A stretch of 64,000 nucleotides of DNA from Streptococcus oralis (GTDB lineage Bacteria > Bacillota > Bacilli > Lactobacillales > Streptococcaceae): contig NZ_CP046523.1 in the NCBI RefSeq assembly GCF_021497885.1, forward strand, positions 663,501-727,500, written 5' to 3'. The translations under genes were made by a program, and so were the position numbers. Of this stretch, positions 26,431 through 36,350 are shown one piece after another. The notes below the pieces were generated by a model. It saw nothing but the letters and a program-made list of their open reading frames with translations. It ran no database searches and had not been told where the DNA came from. The stretch's first letter is position 1. Each line of letters begins with the position of its first letter.

Positions 26431-27162
26431 ATGGATAGAAAAGTGCAGGAACCGGTAAAATTATTTCAATACAATACTCTAGGTGCCCTTATGGCTGGTC
26501 TCTATGGTGGAACCATGACAGTGGGAGAATTGCTGGAGCATGGCGACCTTGGTTTGGGAACCCTTGATTCGATTGATGGGGAGTTGATTGTCCTTGATGG
26601 CAAGGCTTATCAAGCCAAGGGGTCTGGTCAAACACCTGAAATCGTTGAGGTAGCAGCAGATGCTCTTATTCCTTATGCGGCAGTGGTTCCCCATCAGGCA
26701 GAAGTGATTTTTCGTCAGCGCTTTGAGATGACAGATAAGGAATTGGAAAAACGAATTGAGTCCTACTATGATGGGGAAAATCTTTTTCGTTCCATCAAGA
26801 TTCATGGCGAATTTTCACAAATGCATGTGCGGATGATTCCCAAATCCACACCTGATACCAAGTTTGCTGATGTGGCGACTCATCAACCTGAATATAGCCG
26901 TGAAAATATTTCAGGAACCATTGTTGGATTTTGGACACCAGAGATTTTCCATGGGGTCAGCGTGGCGGGCTACCATCTGCATTTTATCTCAGATGATTTG
27001 ACTTTTGGTGGGCATGTGATGGACTTTGTTATCAAAGAAGGAATGATCGAGGTTGGAGCAGTCGATCAGTTGGACCAACGTTTTCCAGTCCAAGATCGCC
27101 AGTATTTATTTGCCAAATTTAACGTTGACGAGATGAAGAAAGACATTGATAAGTCAGAATAG
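26431..27162 (+). CDS. alsD: alpha-acetolactate decarboxylase
   Basis: 243 residues. It converts acetolactate to acetoin, diverting pyruvate and relieving acetolactate build-up from branched-chain synthesis. Family landmarks are FQYNTLGALMAGLYGGTMTVGELL (split: FQYNTLGALMAGLYGG, MTVGELL), GTLDSIDGEL, and the zinc ligands in GYHLHFISDDLTFGGHVMDF (H, H, H). It begins 43 bases after the -10 and is followed, 9 bases on, by the YhfC-type gene. Confidence 0.95.
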   Translation: MDRKVQEPVKLFQYNTLGALMAGLYGGTMTVGELLEHGDLGLGTLDSIDGELIVLDGKAYQAKGSGQTPEIVEVAADALIPYAAVVPHQAEVIFRQRFEMTDKELEKRIESYYDGENLFRSIKIHGEFSQMHVRMIPKSTPDTKFADVATHQPEYSRENISGTIVGFWTPEIFHGVSVAGYHLHFISDDLTFGGHVMDFVIKEGMIEVGAVDQLDQRFPVQDRQYLFAKFNVDEMKKDIDKSE

Positions 27163-27171
27163 GAGAAGAAG

Positions 27172-27924
27172 ATGACAGTACATATTATCCTTACCATGAT
27201 AGCTTTGGTTTTAGTCCTAGTAGGTGGGACTTGGTACGCCAAAAAACGGTTTAAAATCTCTCTTGCAGTGATGGGCTTGGGGGCAATCGCATTTTTTGTT
27301 TCTTCTCAAGTGTTAGAGAAGATGGTTCACCTTCTGATACTTCATCCGCAAAAAGATGGGACCATTCCGCTCATGAATGAGCAACCTTTCCTATATGTTC
27401 TTTACGCGATTGCCATGGCTGCCCTTTTTGAGGAAACTGCCCGCCTTGTCTTTTTTAAATGGTTGGAGAAAAAGAGAAGTCTAGAAGAGAAAGACGCTTT
27501 GGCTTACGGCTTGGGACATGGAGGTTTGGAGTTGCTCTATCTTGGGATGGGAAGCTTAATCAGCTTGTTGATCCTCTTTTCACTCATCCAGTCTTCAAAT
27601 ACTGATGTAGCCAATCTCCTTCCAAAGTCTACCCTTGAAACGGTTCAGTCTCTTTCTGTATGGCAGGTTTATTTACTAGGAGTTGAGCGTGTGCTTGCCC
27701 TAGTTCTCCAAATTGGTCTTTCCATCTGGATCTATCAAAGTGTTCGTCAAAAGAAATGGATCTACCTCGTTGCTGCCTATGGTTTGCATGCCTTGTTTGA
27801 CTTGGCTCCAGCCTTATCTCAAGTGGGATGGATTGCAAATCCACTTCTAGTGGAGGTCATTCTTCTTTTAGAAGTACTAGCTTTTATCTGGCTTACAAAA
27901 TCTACATTTTGGAAAAAATCATAA
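27172..27924 (+). CDS. YhfC-family putative intramembrane protease
   Basis: 250 residues with seven or so membrane segments. The family signature is in order: FEETARLVFFKWLEKK (EE and R), then LAYGLGHGGLELLYLG (GHGGxE), then GLHALFDLAP near residue 208. These glutamate/histidine motifs match YhfC proteins, related to the CAAX-type (glutamic) membrane proteases. Substrate unknown. It is co-transcribed with alsD and followed by a terminator. Confidence 0.82.
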   Translation: MTVHIILTMIALVLVLVGGTWYAKKRFKISLAVMGLGAIAFFVSSQVLEKMVHLLILHPQKDGTIPLMNEQPFLYVLYAIAMAALFEETARLVFFKWLEKKRSLEEKDALAYGLGHGGLELLYLGMGSLISLLILFSLIQSSNTDVANLLPKSTLETVQSLSVWQVYLLGVERVLALVLQIGLSIWIYQSVRQKKWIYLVAAYGLHALFDLAPALSQVGWIANPLLVEVILLLEVLAFIWLTKSTFWKKS

Positions 27925-27948
27925 AAAGAGGGGTGACCTCTTTTTTTA
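27924..27948 (+). terminator. intrinsic terminator after yhfC-like gene
   Basis: AAAAAGAGG-GGTGA-CCTCTTTTTTT, directly at the stop codon. Confidence 0.85.
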
Positions 27949-27978
27949 TGCGATGTTTTGATACTTCCATTTTTCAGT

Positions 27979-28007
27979 TCGTCAAAAGCCTTTAAAAATG
28001 GTATAAT
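27979..28007 (+). promoter_or_regulatory. murB promoter
   Basis: TCGTCA (27979-27984), a 17-base spacer and TATAAT (28002-28007) with the extended TG-G. Confidence 0.6.
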
Positions 28008-28035
28008 GAAATGACTTTACAAAAGGATAAGAGAT

Positions 28036-28941
28036 ATGACATTAGTAACTAAAATACAAGAACAATTAGAAGGAATTGATATTCGTTTCAAGGAACCCTT
28101 GAAGACCTATACCTATACCAAGGTTGGAGGTCGAGCGGATTACCTAGTTTTACCACGCAATCGCTATGAGATGGCACGTGTCGTCCAATTTGCCAATCAA
28201 GAGAATATACCTTGGATGGTGCTAGGAAATGCCAGCAATATCATCGTTCGTGAAGGTGGAATCCGTGGTTTTGTCATCTTGTGTGATAAGCTCAATAATG
28301 TTTCAGTTGATGGTTACACTATTGAAGCAGAAGCGGGTGCTAATTTGATTGAGACAACACGCATTGCACTCCGTCATAGTTTGACTGGTTTTGAGTTTGC
28401 TTGTGGCATTCCAGGAAGCATCGGGGGAGCCGTCTTTATGAATGCGGGTGCCTACGGAGGAGAGATTGCTCACATCTTGCAGTCTTGTAAGATACTGACC
28501 AAGGAAGGGGAAATTGAAACCTTATCAGCCAAGGACTTGGCTTTTGGTTACCGCCATTCAGCTATTCAGGATTCTGGGGCGATTGTCTTGTCAGCTAAAT
28601 TTGCCCTAGCTCCAGGAAACCATCAGGTTATCAAGCAGGAAATGGATCGCTTGACTCACCTTCGCGAACTTAAACAACCTCTAGAGTACCCATCTTGTGG
28701 CTCAGTCTTTAAGCGGCCAGTAGGGCATTTTGCAGGTCAGTTGATTTCAGAGGCTGGCTTGAAAGGCTATCGTATCGGTGGTGTTGAAGTATCTGAAAAG
28801 CATGCTGGTTTCATGATCAATGTTGCTGACGGAACGGCGAAAGACTACGAGGACTTGATCCAATCTGTTATTGAAAAAGTCAAGGAACACTCAGGTGTCA
28901 CCCTTGAGAGAGAAGTTCGAATCTTGGGTGAGAAGGAATAA
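28036..28941 (+). CDS. murB: UDP-N-acetylenolpyruvoylglucosamine reductase
   Basis: 301 residues, type II (short) MurB. It reduces UDP-GlcNAc-enolpyruvate to UDP-MurNAc with NADPH and FAD in peptidoglycan synthesis. Motifs are [11 protein letters not shown] (about 28-38), [16 protein letters not shown] (FAD), [26 protein letters not shown] (split: [20 protein letters not shown]), and [10 protein letters not shown] with the catalytic Ser. In streptococci it stands directly before potABCD, here separated by a structured-looking gap. Confidence 0.97.
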   Translation: MTLVTKIQEQLEGIDIRFKEPLKTYTYTKVGGRADYLVLPRNRYEMARVVQFANQENIPWMVLGNASNIIVREGGIRGFVILCDKLNNVSVDGYTIEAEAGANLIETTRIALRHSLTGFEFACGIPGSIGGAVFMNAGAYGGEIAHILQSCKILTKEGEIETLSAKDLAFGYRHSAIQDSGAIVLSAKFALAPGNHQVIKQEMDRLTHLRELKQPLEYPSCGSVFKRPVGHFAGQLISEAGLKGYRIGGVEVSEKHAGFMINVADGTAKDYEDLIQSVIEKVKEHSGVTLEREVRILGEKE

Positions 28942-29068
28942 GGTTTCGCCAGAATTGCTGCTGCTATGTCAATGGAAAGGGGGTGAAAGCCTATCGGTAG
29001 CGAAGATGTATGCAGGTGGTTTTACTCCCTGCAAGAGGTAGTAGCGGCCTGACAGAGCCCTGATCTGT
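28942..29068 (+). ncRNA. candidate structured RNA in the murB-potA gap
   Basis: Beginning at the base after the murB stop, this GC-richer stretch can form several consistent helices. GCTGCTGCTA (28957-28966) pairs fully with TAGTAGCGGC (29039-29048), including two G-U pairs. TGCAGG (29011-29016) pairs with CCTGCA (29028-29033). ACAGA pairs with TCTGT (29052-29068). GGTTTCGCC (28942-28950) pairs with GGTGAAAGCC (28982-28991) with one bulge; together with the first helix this would be a pseudoknot. It codes for nothing evident and lacks a T run. It could be a potA leader regulating polyamine uptake, or a processed sRNA. No known family was recognised. Confidence 0.45.
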
Positions 29069-29074
29069 TAATTT

Positions 29075-29119
29075 ATGAAAAAGAAGGAATTTATGCCAAT
29101 TGAAAAAACCAATTATTGA
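29075..29119 (+). other. short upstream ORF overlapping the potA start
   Basis: ATG at 29075, and a second in-frame ATG at 29093 behind AAGGA, read [14 protein letters not shown] and stop at 29117-29119. The stop lies 17 bases inside potA, in the other frame from its TTG start at 29100. Translation of the short ORF could couple to, or compete with, potA initiation. Confidence 0.35.
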
Positions 29120-30257
29120 ATTCAAAAACGTCTCTAAAGTTTTTGAAGACAGCAACACCAAGGTTCTCAAAGACATTAACTTTGAGTTGGAAGAAGGGAA
29201 GTTCTATACCCTACTAGGCGCATCTGGTTCAGGAAAATCAACTATCCTAAACATCATTGCAGGTTTACTGGATGCGACGACAGGAGATATTTTGCTGGAC
29301 GGGGTGCGGATCAATGACATCCCGACCAACAAGCGAGACGTCCATACGGTCTTCCAATCCTATGCCTTGTTTCCACATATGAATGTGTTTGAAAATGTTG
29401 CCTTTCCGCTACGCTTGCGTAAAATTGACAAGAAAGAAATTGAGCAGCGTGTAGCGGAAGTTCTCAAGATGGTTCAGTTGGAAGGTTATGAGAAGCGTTC
29501 CATCCGTAAACTTTCTGGAGGACAACGACAGCGTGTAGCCATTGCCCGCGCTATCATCAACCAACCTCGTGTGGTATTGTTGGATGAACCTTTGTCAGCG
29601 CTGGACTTGAAATTGCGAACAGACATGCAGTACGAACTGCGTGAACTGCAACAACGATTGGGGATTACCTTTGTCTTTGTCACTCACGATCAAGAAGAAG
29701 CCCTTGCTATGAGTGACTGGATTTTCGTTATGAACGATGGCGAGATTGTCCAATCTGGAACACCTGTGGATATCTACGATGAGCCGATCAACCATTTTGT
29801 TGCTACCTTTATCGGTGAGTCCAACATCTTGCCAGGAACCATGATTGAGGACTACTTGGTTGAGTTTAACGGCAAACGCTTTGAAGCGGTCGATGGTGGG
29901 ATGAAGCCAAATGAGCCTGTCGAGGTTGTCATTCGTCCAGAGGACTTGCGCATTACCCTTCCTGAAGAAGGCAAGCTCCAAGTTAAGGTCGATACTCAAC
30001 TTTTCCGTGGGGTTCACTATGAGATTATCGCCTATGATGAACTTGGAAATGAATGGATGATCCACTCAACTCGTAAGGCCATCGTAGGTGAGGAGATTGG
30101 TCTGGACTTTGAACCAGAAGACATCCACATCATGCGTCTCAATGAAACTGAAGAAGAGTTCGATGCTCGTATTGAAGAATACGTAGAAATCGAAGAGCAA
30201 GAAGCAGGTCTGATTAACGCAATCGAGGAGGAAAGAGATGAAGAAAACAACCTCTAA
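29100..30257 (+). CDS. potA: spermidine/putrescine ABC transporter ATPase
   Basis: 385 residues from a TTG start, matching the pneumococcal form [17 protein letters not shown]. Walker A is GASGSGKST (about 39-47), the signature LSGGQRQR, Walker [13 protein letters not shown], and the H-loop is [13 protein letters not shown]-type C-terminal domain is followed by a long acidic tail ([19 protein letters not shown]). It powers polyamine import through PotB/PotC. It overlaps potB by 20 bases. Confidence 0.96.
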   Translation: MKKPIIEFKNVSKVFEDSNTKVLKDINFELEEGKFYTLLGASGSGKSTILNIIAGLLDATTGDILLDGVRINDIPTNKRDVHTVFQSYALFPHMNVFENVAFPLRLRKIDKKEIEQRVAEVLKMVQLEGYEKRSIRKLSGGQRQRVAIARAIINQPRVVLLDEPLSALDLKLRTDMQYELRELQQRLGITFVFVTHDQEEALAMSDWIFVMNDGEIVQSGTPVDIYDEPINHFVATFIGESNILPGTMIEDYLVEFNGKRFEAVDGGMKPNEPVEVVIRPEDLRITLPEEGKLQVKVDTQLFRGVHYEIIAYDELGNEWMIHSTRKAIVGEEIGLDFEPEDIHIMRLNETEEEFDARIEEYVEIEEQEAGLINAIEEERDEENNL

Positions 30258-31044
30258 ACTCTTTGTAGTGCCCTATATGCTTTGGATTGCACTCTTTGTC
30301 CTCGCACCCTTAGTCTTGATTTTTGGACAATCCTTTTTCAACATCGAAGGGCAGTTTAGTTTAGAAAACTACAAATCCTACTTTGCATCACAAAACTTGA
30401 CCTATCTCAAAATGAGCTTCAACTCTGTGCTCTATGCGGGGATTGTGACTATGGTGACGCTACTCATCAGCTATCCGACAGCCCTCTTTTTGACCCGTCT
30501 CAAGCACCGTCAACTCTGGCTCATGCTGATTATCCTGCCGACTTGGATCAATCTCCTCCTAAAGGCTTATGCCTTTATCGGGATTTTTGGTCAAGATGGC
30601 TCCATTAACCAATTTTTAGAGTTCATCGGAATCGGTTCGCAACAGTTGCTCTTTACGGATTTCTCCTTTATCTTTGTCGCAAGCTACATCGAGCTTCCAT
30701 TTATGATCTTGCCGATCTTCAATGTTTTGGATGATATGGATAATAATCTGATCAATGCCAGCTATGACCTCGGTGCGACCAAGTGGGAGACCTTCCGCCA
30801 TGTCATTTTCCCTCTATCTATGAATGGAGTGAGAAGTGGGGTCCAGTCCGTCTTTATCCCTAGCTTGAGCCTCTTCATGCTGACACGTTTGATCGGTGGG
30901 AACCGCGTTATTACCTTGGGAACGGCTATTGAGCAGAACTTTCTAACCAATGACAACTATGGAATGGGTTCTACCATCGGTGTGATCCTTATCCTGACCA
31001 TGTTCATCACCATGTGGGTGACCAAGGAAAGGAGAGAACGATGA
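30238..31044 (+). CDS. potB: spermidine/putrescine ABC transporter permease PotB
   Basis: 268 residues with six membrane helices. The coupling loop [20 protein letters not shown] is at about 177-196. The ATG lies within the end of potA, behind GGAGGAAAG. It forms the polyamine channel together with PotC. Confidence 0.95.
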   Translation: MKKTTSKLFVVPYMLWIALFVLAPLVLIFGQSFFNIEGQFSLENYKSYFASQNLTYLKMSFNSVLYAGIVTMVTLLISYPTALFLTRLKHRQLWLMLIILPTWINLLLKAYAFIGIFGQDGSINQFLEFIGIGSQQLLFTDFSFIFVASYIELPFMILPIFNVLDDMDNNLINASYDLGATKWETFRHVIFPLSMNGVRSGVQSVFIPSLSLFMLTRLIGGNRVITLGTAIEQNFLTNDNYGMGSTIGVILILTMFITMWVTKERRER

Positions 31045-31814
31045 AAAAATTTGCCAATCTCTACCTAGCCTTTGTCTTTATCATCCTTTATTTGCCAATT
31101 TTTTACTTGATTGGCTATGCATTTAATGCTGGCGATGATATGAACAGTTTTACCGGCTTTAGTTTGGGCCATTTTAAAACCATGTTTGGTGATGGTCGTC
31201 TCATGTTGATCCTCACCCAGACCTTCTTATTGGCCTTTTTATCAGCCTTGATAGCGACCATTATCGGGACTTTCGGTGCTATTTACATCTATCAGTCTCG
31301 TAAGAAATACCAAGAAGCCTTTTTATCACTCAATAATATCCTCATGGTTGCACCTGACGTTATGATTGGTGCCAGCTTCTTGATTCTCTTTACCCAGCTT
31401 AAGTTTTCACTTGGCTTTTTGACCGTTCTATCTAGTCATGTGGCCTTTTCCATCCCTATCGTGGTCTTGATGGTCTTGCCTCGTCTCAAGGAGATGAATG
31501 ATGACATGATTCATGCGGCTTATGATTTGGGGGCCAGTCAATTTCAGATGTTTAAGGAAATCATGCTCCCTTATCTGACTCCGTCTATCATTGCAGGTTA
31601 TTTCATGGCCTTTACCTATTCGCTGGATGACTTTGCCGTGACCTTCTTTGTAACAGGAAATGGCTTTTCAACCCTGTCAGTTGAGATTTACTCTCGTGCT
31701 CGTAAGGGGATTTCACTAGAAATCAATGCCCTGTCTGCCCTTGTCTTTCTCTTTAGTATTATCCTAGTTGTTGGATATTACTTTATCTCACGTGAGAAGG
31801 AGGAGCAAGCATGA
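31041..31814 (+). CDS. potC: spermidine/putrescine ABC transporter permease PotC
   Basis: 257 residues from the ATG behind GGAGAG. An earlier in-frame start at 31014 would add nine residues inside potB and precede that ribosome-binding site. There are six membrane helices and the coupling motif HAAYDLGASQFQMFKEIMLP. The start overlaps the potB stop by four bases (ATGA), and its own stop overlaps the potD start. Confidence 0.95.
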   Translation: MKKFANLYLAFVFIILYLPIFYLIGYAFNAGDDMNSFTGFSLGHFKTMFGDGRLMLILTQTFLLAFLSALIATIIGTFGAIYIYQSRKKYQEAFLSLNNILMVAPDVMIGASFLILFTQLKFSLGFLTVLSSHVAFSIPIVVLMVLPRLKEMNDDMIHAAYDLGASQFQMFKEIMLPYLTPSIIAGYFMAFTYSLDDFAVTFFVTGNGFSTLSVEIYSRARKGISLEINALSALVFLFSIILVVGYYFISREKEEQA

Positions 31815-32881
31815 AAAAACTCTATTCATTTTTAGCTGGAATTGTAGCAATTATCCTCGTCTTGTGGGGAATTGCGACTCATCTAGACAATAAAATCAAT
31901 AGCCGAGATAGTCAAAAACTGGTTATCTACAACTGGGGAGACTATATCGATCCAGAACTCTTGGAGCAATTCACAGAAGAAACAGGAATTCAAGTCCAGT
32001 ACGAGACCTTTGACTCCAACGAAGCCATGTATACCAAGATCAAGCAAGGCGGAACGACCTACGATATCGCCATTCCGAGTGAATACATGATCAACAAGAT
32101 GAAGGATGAGGACCTCTTGGTTCCACTTGATTATTCAAAAATTGAAGGAATCGAAAATATCGGACCTGAGTTCCTCAACCAGTCCTTTGACCCGGGCAAT
32201 AAATTCTCCATCCCATACTTCTGGGGAACTTTGGGAATTGTCTACAATGAAACCATGGTAGATGAGGCGCCTGAGCATTGGGATGACCTCTGGAAACCAG
32301 AATACAAGGATTCCATCATGCTCTTTGATGGGGCGCGTGAGGTGCTGGGACTCGGGCTTAACTCACTTGGTTACAGTCTCAACTCCAAGGATCCTCAGCA
32401 GTTGGAAGAGACAGTGGATAAGCTCTACAAATTGACTCCAAATATCAAGGCCATTGTGGCAGACGAGATGAAGGGTTACATGATTCAGAACAACGCTGCT
32501 ATCGGTGTGACTTTCTCTGGGGAAGCCAGTCAGATGTTGGAGAAAAATCCTAACCTCAAGTATGTCGTTCCGACTGAGGCCAGCAATCTCTGGTTTGATA
32601 ACATGGTCATTCCAAAAACTGTGAAAAACCAAGATGCAGCCTACGCCTTTATCAACTTTATGTTGAAACCCGACAATGCTCTGAAAAATGCTGAGTATGT
32701 AGGCTATGCAACACCAAATAACACAGCCAAGGAACTGCTCCCAGAGGAGACCAAGGAAGACAAGGCCTTCTATCCAGACGCTGATACCATGAAAAACCTA
32801 GAAGTTTATGAGAAGTTTGACCATAAATGGACAGGCAAATACAGCGACCTCTTCCTACAATTTAAAATGTATCGGAAGTAG
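31811..32881 (+). CDS. potD: spermidine/putrescine-binding protein
   Basis: 356 residues. An N-terminal signal or anchor helix (about 3-22) lacks a lipobox cysteine. The mature fold starts LVIYNWGDYIDPELL and shows the polyamine-site residues in SNEAMYTK, TYDIAIPSEYM, and NLWFDNMVIPKT. It captures spermidine and putrescine outside the cell. It is the last gene of murB-potABCD. No strong terminator was seen before the downstream promoter at 32911. Confidence 0.96.
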   Translation: MKKLYSFLAGIVAIILVLWGIATHLDNKINSRDSQKLVIYNWGDYIDPELLEQFTEETGIQVQYETFDSNEAMYTKIKQGGTTYDIAIPSEYMINKMKDEDLLVPLDYSKIEGIENIGPEFLNQSFDPGNKFSIPYFWGTLGIVYNETMVDEAPEHWDDLWKPEYKDSIMLFDGAREVLGLGLNSLGYSLNSKDPQQLEETVDKLYKLTPNIKAIVADEMKGYMIQNNAAIGVTFSGEASQMLEKNPNLKYVVPTEASNLWFDNMVIPKTVKNQDAAYAFINFMLKPDNALKNAEYVGYATPNNTAKELLPEETKEDKAFYPDADTMKNLEVYEKFDHKWTGKYSDLFLQFKMYRK

Positions 32882-32910
32882 GAGTGATGGTTTATTATCG
32901 GTTTTTCCAG

Positions 32911-32939
32911 TTGACGCAGAACCCAAAAAACGATATAAT
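32911..32939 (+). promoter_or_regulatory. promoter of the alanine T-box transcript
   Basis: TTGACG (32911-32916), a 17-base spacer and TATAAT (32934-32939): a near-consensus promoter. Confidence 0.75.
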
Positions 32940-32943
32940 AAGA

Positions 32944-33125
32944 AAGTTGAGAATTGATTTTCTGTCATCTTAGTCCAGAGAAATGGCGGTGCTGCGAGCC
33001 ATCTAAGGTAGGAAGTTATGCTACTCAATCATACAATTGCATAAGATTTTGAGGATGACAAGTTCATTGAATGAAGGTGGTACCGCGGTTTTTCGCCCTT
33101 CGTGATATGGACTTGTCTTTTGATT
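32944..33125 (+). promoter_or_regulatory. T-box leader, alanine-specific
   Basis: The T-box core AAGGTGGTACCGCG is at 33074-33087. Stem I closes with GTTGAG (32946-32951) and CTCAAT (33024-33029). The triplet GCT (33020-33022), one base before the 3' strand, is the expected alanine specifier. A terminator helix pairs GACAAGTTCA (33057-33066) with TGGACTTGTC (33109-33118), followed by TTTT, and competes with the T-box antiterminator. Uncharged tRNA-Ala should permit read-through into the LURP-one gene and alaS. Confidence 0.9.
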
Positions 33126-33138
33126 TTTGGAGGTGTTT

Positions 33139-33624
33139 ATGAAGACATTTCTCGTGAAACAAAAGTTTCGTCTTGGAGGCGAACGCTTCGATATCAAGGA
33201 TGATAGAGGAGTAGTGAACTATCAGGTGGAGGGATCATTTTTCCAAATTCCTAAGACCTTTACCATCTATGACGCCTATGGTGAGCAGGTCAGTGAAATC
33301 AGTAAAGAATTTTTCACCTTGCTTCCTCGCTTTAATATCCAGTTACGAAACGGTTCCAATTTCGTCATTCGTAAGAAGTTGACCTTCTTTCGAGATAAGT
33401 ATGAGTTTGATGATTTAGGGCTTCGTATCGAGGGCAATATCTGGGATTTGAATTTCAAATTGCTGGATGATCGTGATCAGCTTGTCGCCGAGATTCGGAA
33501 AGAGATTTTCCATTTGACCTCAACTTACACCGTAACCGTCTATGAAGACTCTTATGCAGACCTGGTCATTTCCCTCTGTGTCGCGATTGACTATGTGGAG
33601 ATGCTGGAAAGCCAATCAAATTAA
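33139..33624 (+). CDS. LURP-one-related (tubby/scramblase-like) protein
   Basis: 161 residues of the LURP-one-related family, a tubby-like beta barrel: KTFLVKQKFRLGGERFDIKD at the start and VNYQVEGSFFQIPKTFTIYD next. Many beta strands end in a hydrophobic C-terminal helix (SYADLVISLCVAIDYVEMLE). The function in bacteria is unknown. The ATG follows TGGAGGTG, and a TTG start four codons upstream is unlikely. It lies between the alanine T-box and alaS, so it shares alanine-starvation control. Confidence 0.85.
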   Translation: MKTFLVKQKFRLGGERFDIKDDRGVVNYQVEGSFFQIPKTFTIYDAYGEQVSEISKEFFTLLPRFNIQLRNGSNFVIRKKLTFFRDKYEFDDLGLRIEGNIWDLNFKLLDDRDQLVAEIRKEIFHLTSTYTVTVYEDSYADLVISLCVAIDYVEMLESQSN

Positions 33625-33644
33625 ATAAGTAATAAGGAGATATT

Positions 33645-36263
33645 ATGAAACAACTATCTAGTGCTCAAGTTCGCCAAATGTGGCTTGATTTCTGGGCAAG
33701 CAAAGGCCACTCTGTAGAACCATCAGTCAGTTTGGTTCCTGTAAATGACCCTACACTTTTGTGGATTAACTCAGGGGTTGCTACCCTTAAGAAATACTTT
33801 GACGGGACTATCAAACCTGAAAATCCACGTATCACCAATGCGCAAAAAGCTATCCGTACCAACGACATCGAAAATGTCGGAAAAACGGCTCGCCACCATA
33901 CCATGTTTGAAATGTTGGGGAACTTCTCTATCGGAGATTACTTCCGTGATGAAGCCATCACTTGGGCTTATGAGCTCTTGACAAGCCCAGAATGGTTTGA
34001 TTTTCCAGCTGAAAAACTCTACATGACCTATTACCCTGATGACAAAGATTCTTACAACCGCTGGATTGAAGTAGGAGTGGATCCAAGCCACTTGATTCCG
34101 ATCGAAGATAACTTCTGGGAAATTGGTGCGGGACCTTCTGGACCAGATACAGAGATTTTCTTTGACCGTGGAGAAGCCTTTGACCCAGAAAATATTGGTC
34201 TTCGTCTGCTTGCAGAAGATATCGAAAACGACCGTTATATCGAAATCTGGAACATCGTTTTGTCACAATTTAACGCGGATCCTGCTGTTCCTCGTAGCGA
34301 ATACAAGGAATTGCCACACAAGAACATTGATACGGGCGCTGGTTTGGAGCGTTTGGTGGCAGTTATCCAAGGGGCTAAAACAAACTTTGAAACAGACCTC
34401 TTCATGCCGATCATTCGTGAAGTGGAGAAATTGTCTGGTAAGGTTTATGACCAAGACGGCGACAACATGAGCTTCAAGGTTATCGCTGACCACATTCGTT
34501 CCCTTTCATTTGCCATCGGGGATGGTGCCCTTCCAGGAAATGAAGGTCGTGGTTATGTCCTTCGCCGTCTCCTCCGTCGCGCGTCTATGCACGGTCAAAA
34601 ATTGGGCATCAACGAGCCTTTCCTTTACAAACTCGTTCCAACTGTTGGGAAAATCATGGAAAGCTACTACCCAGAAGTACTTGAGAAACGCGACTTTATC
34701 GAGAAAATAGTCAAGAGCGAAGAAGAGTCATTTGCTCGTACCCTTCACTCAGGTCAACATTTTGCAGAAACCATTGTAGCAGACTTGAAAGAAAAAGGTC
34801 AATCTGTCATCGCTGGTTCAGATGTCTTCAAACTCTATGATACATACGGGTTCCCAGTGGAGTTGACAGAAGAAATCGCTGAAGAAGCTGGTATGACGGT
34901 GGACCGTGAAGGTTTTGAAGCAGCTATGAAAGAGCAACAAGAACGTGCGCGTGCATCAGCTGTTAAGGGTGGCTCAATGGGTATGCAAAATGAAACCCTT
35001 CAAAACATTACAGTGGAAAGTCGCTTTAACTACAATGCTAGTCAATTGCCTTCTAAGTTGGTGGCTATTGTAGCTGACAATGCTGAAGTTGAAGCTGTTT
35101 CAGAAGGAACTGCCTCTCTCATCTTTGCAGAGACTCCATTCTACGCTGAAATGGGTGGACAGGTAGCTGACCACGGTCAAATCTTGGATGCTACAGGAAA
35201 CCTTGTAGCTACAGTGACAGATGTTCAAAAAGCGCCAAACGGACAAGCTCTTCACACGGTTGAAGTTCTTGCACCGCTTGCTTTGAACCAAGAATACACC
35301 TTGGCCATCGATACCAATCGTCGTCACCGTGTCATGAAAAACCATACAGCAACTCACTTGCTCCATGCAGCCCTTCACAATATCCTTGGAAACCATGCGA
35401 CACAAGCAGGATCCCTTAACGAAGTCGAATTCCTTCGCTTTGACTTCACACACTTCCAAGCAGTAACTTCTGAAGAATTGCGCGCCATTGAACAACAGGT
35501 CAATGAGAAAATCTGGGAAGCAATTGCAGTAGAAACTGTTGAGACAGATATTGACACTGCTAAAGAAATGGGTGCTATGGCCCTCTTTGGTGAGAAATAC
35601 GGTAAGGAAGTTCGTGTTGTTACGATTGGTGACTACTCAGTGGAACTTTGTGGTGGTACCCACGTTGGCAACACTTCTGAGATTGGTCTCTTCAAGATTG
35701 TCAAAGAAGAAGGAATCGGATCAGGAACTCGCCGTATCTTGGCAGTGACTGGTAAGGAAGCCTTTGAAGCCTACCGTGAACAAGAAGACGCTCTGAAAGC
35801 AGTCGCAGCAACCTTGAAAGCACCTCAACTCAAAGAAGTACCCCACAAGGTGGAAGGGCTTCAAGAACAACTCCGTCAGCTTCAAAAAGAAAATGCAGAA
35901 TTGAAGGAAAAAGCAGCAGCAGCAGCCGCAGGCGATGTCTTCAAGGATGTGAAGGAAGTCAACGGACACCGTTACATTGCAAGCCAAGTTTCTGTATCAG
36001 ATGCAGGTGCCCTTCGCACCTTTGCGGATAACTGGAAACAAAAAGACTACTCTGATGTGCTTGTCCTAGTTGCAGCTATCGGTGACAAAGTCAATGTTCT
36101 TGTAGCTAGCAAGACAAAAGATGTGCATGCAGGAAACCTTGTCAAAGAATTGGCTCCAATCGTCGATGGACGTGGTGGTGGTAAACCAGACATGGCCATG
36201 GCAGGAGGAAGCAACCAAGCGAAAATCCAAGAACTCTTGGATTCAGTAGCAGGTAAATTTTAA
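33645..36263 (+). CDS. alaS: alanyl-tRNA synthetase
   Basis: 872 residues, the full length. The class II catalytic core runs from about 1 to 460 ([26 protein letters not shown] motif 3 region; [11 protein letters not shown]). The editing domain has [11 protein letters not shown] (HxxxH zinc site) and [11 protein letters not shown] (CxxxH). A C-terminal coiled coil and the DHHA1 domain end in [15 protein letters not shown]. It charges tRNA-Ala. Control comes from the T-box upstream, with 20 bases separating it from the LURP-one gene. Confidence 0.98.
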   Translation: MKQLSSAQVRQMWLDFWASKGHSVEPSVSLVPVNDPTLLWINSGVATLKKYFDGTIKPENPRITNAQKAIRTNDIENVGKTARHHTMFEMLGNFSIGDYFRDEAITWAYELLTSPEWFDFPAEKLYMTYYPDDKDSYNRWIEVGVDPSHLIPIEDNFWEIGAGPSGPDTEIFFDRGEAFDPENIGLRLLAEDIENDRYIEIWNIVLSQFNADPAVPRSEYKELPHKNIDTGAGLERLVAVIQGAKTNFETDLFMPIIREVEKLSGKVYDQDGDNMSFKVIADHIRSLSFAIGDGALPGNEGRGYVLRRLLRRASMHGQKLGINEPFLYKLVPTVGKIMESYYPEVLEKRDFIEKIVKSEEESFARTLHSGQHFAETIVADLKEKGQSVIAGSDVFKLYDTYGFPVELTEEIAEEAGMTVDREGFEAAMKEQQERARASAVKGGSMGMQNETLQNITVESRFNYNASQLPSKLVAIVADNAEVEAVSEGTASLIFAETPFYAEMGGQVADHGQILDATGNLVATVTDVQKAPNGQALHTVEVLAPLALNQEYTLAIDTNRRHRVMKNHTATHLLHAALHNILGNHATQAGSLNEVEFLRFDFTHFQAVTSEELRAIEQQVNEKIWEAIAVETVETDIDTAKEMGAMALFGEKYGKEVRVVTIGDYSVELCGGTHVGNTSEIGLFKIVKEEGIGSGTRRILAVTGKEAFEAYREQEDALKAVAATLKAPQLKEVPHKVEGLQEQLRQLQKENAELKEKAAAAAAGDVFKDVKEVNGHRYIASQVSVSDAGALRTFADNWKQKDYSDVLVLVAAIGDKVNVLVASKTKDVHAGNLVKELAPIVDGRGGGKPDMAMAGGSNQAKIQELLDSVAGKF

Positions 36264-36267
36264 GACA

Positions 36268-36300
36268 ATAAAGATCTATCCATTAGGGTAGGTCTTTTTG
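36268..36300 (+). terminator. intrinsic terminator after alaS
   Basis: AAAGATCTATCC / GGTAGGTCTTTTT with an ATTA loop; two G-U pairs. Confidence 0.8.
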
Positions 36301-36308
36301 TGCATACA

Positions 36309-36337
36309 AAAAAGCCAAATCTGCTTGGATCTGGCTT
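36309..36337 (-). terminator. intrinsic terminator after the amylase gene
   Basis: Read on the minus strand, AAGCCAGATC / GATTTGGCTT is followed by TTTTGT. Confidence 0.75.
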
Positions 36338-36350
36338 GTAACTGATAGGT

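Noticed and set aside
29595..30065. Minus-strand ORF of 156 codons inside potA
   Set aside because: It is a shadow of potA, with no ribosome-binding site and no family resemblance.
35100..35495. Minus-strand ORF of 131 codons inside alaS
   Set aside because: It is a shadow of alaS.
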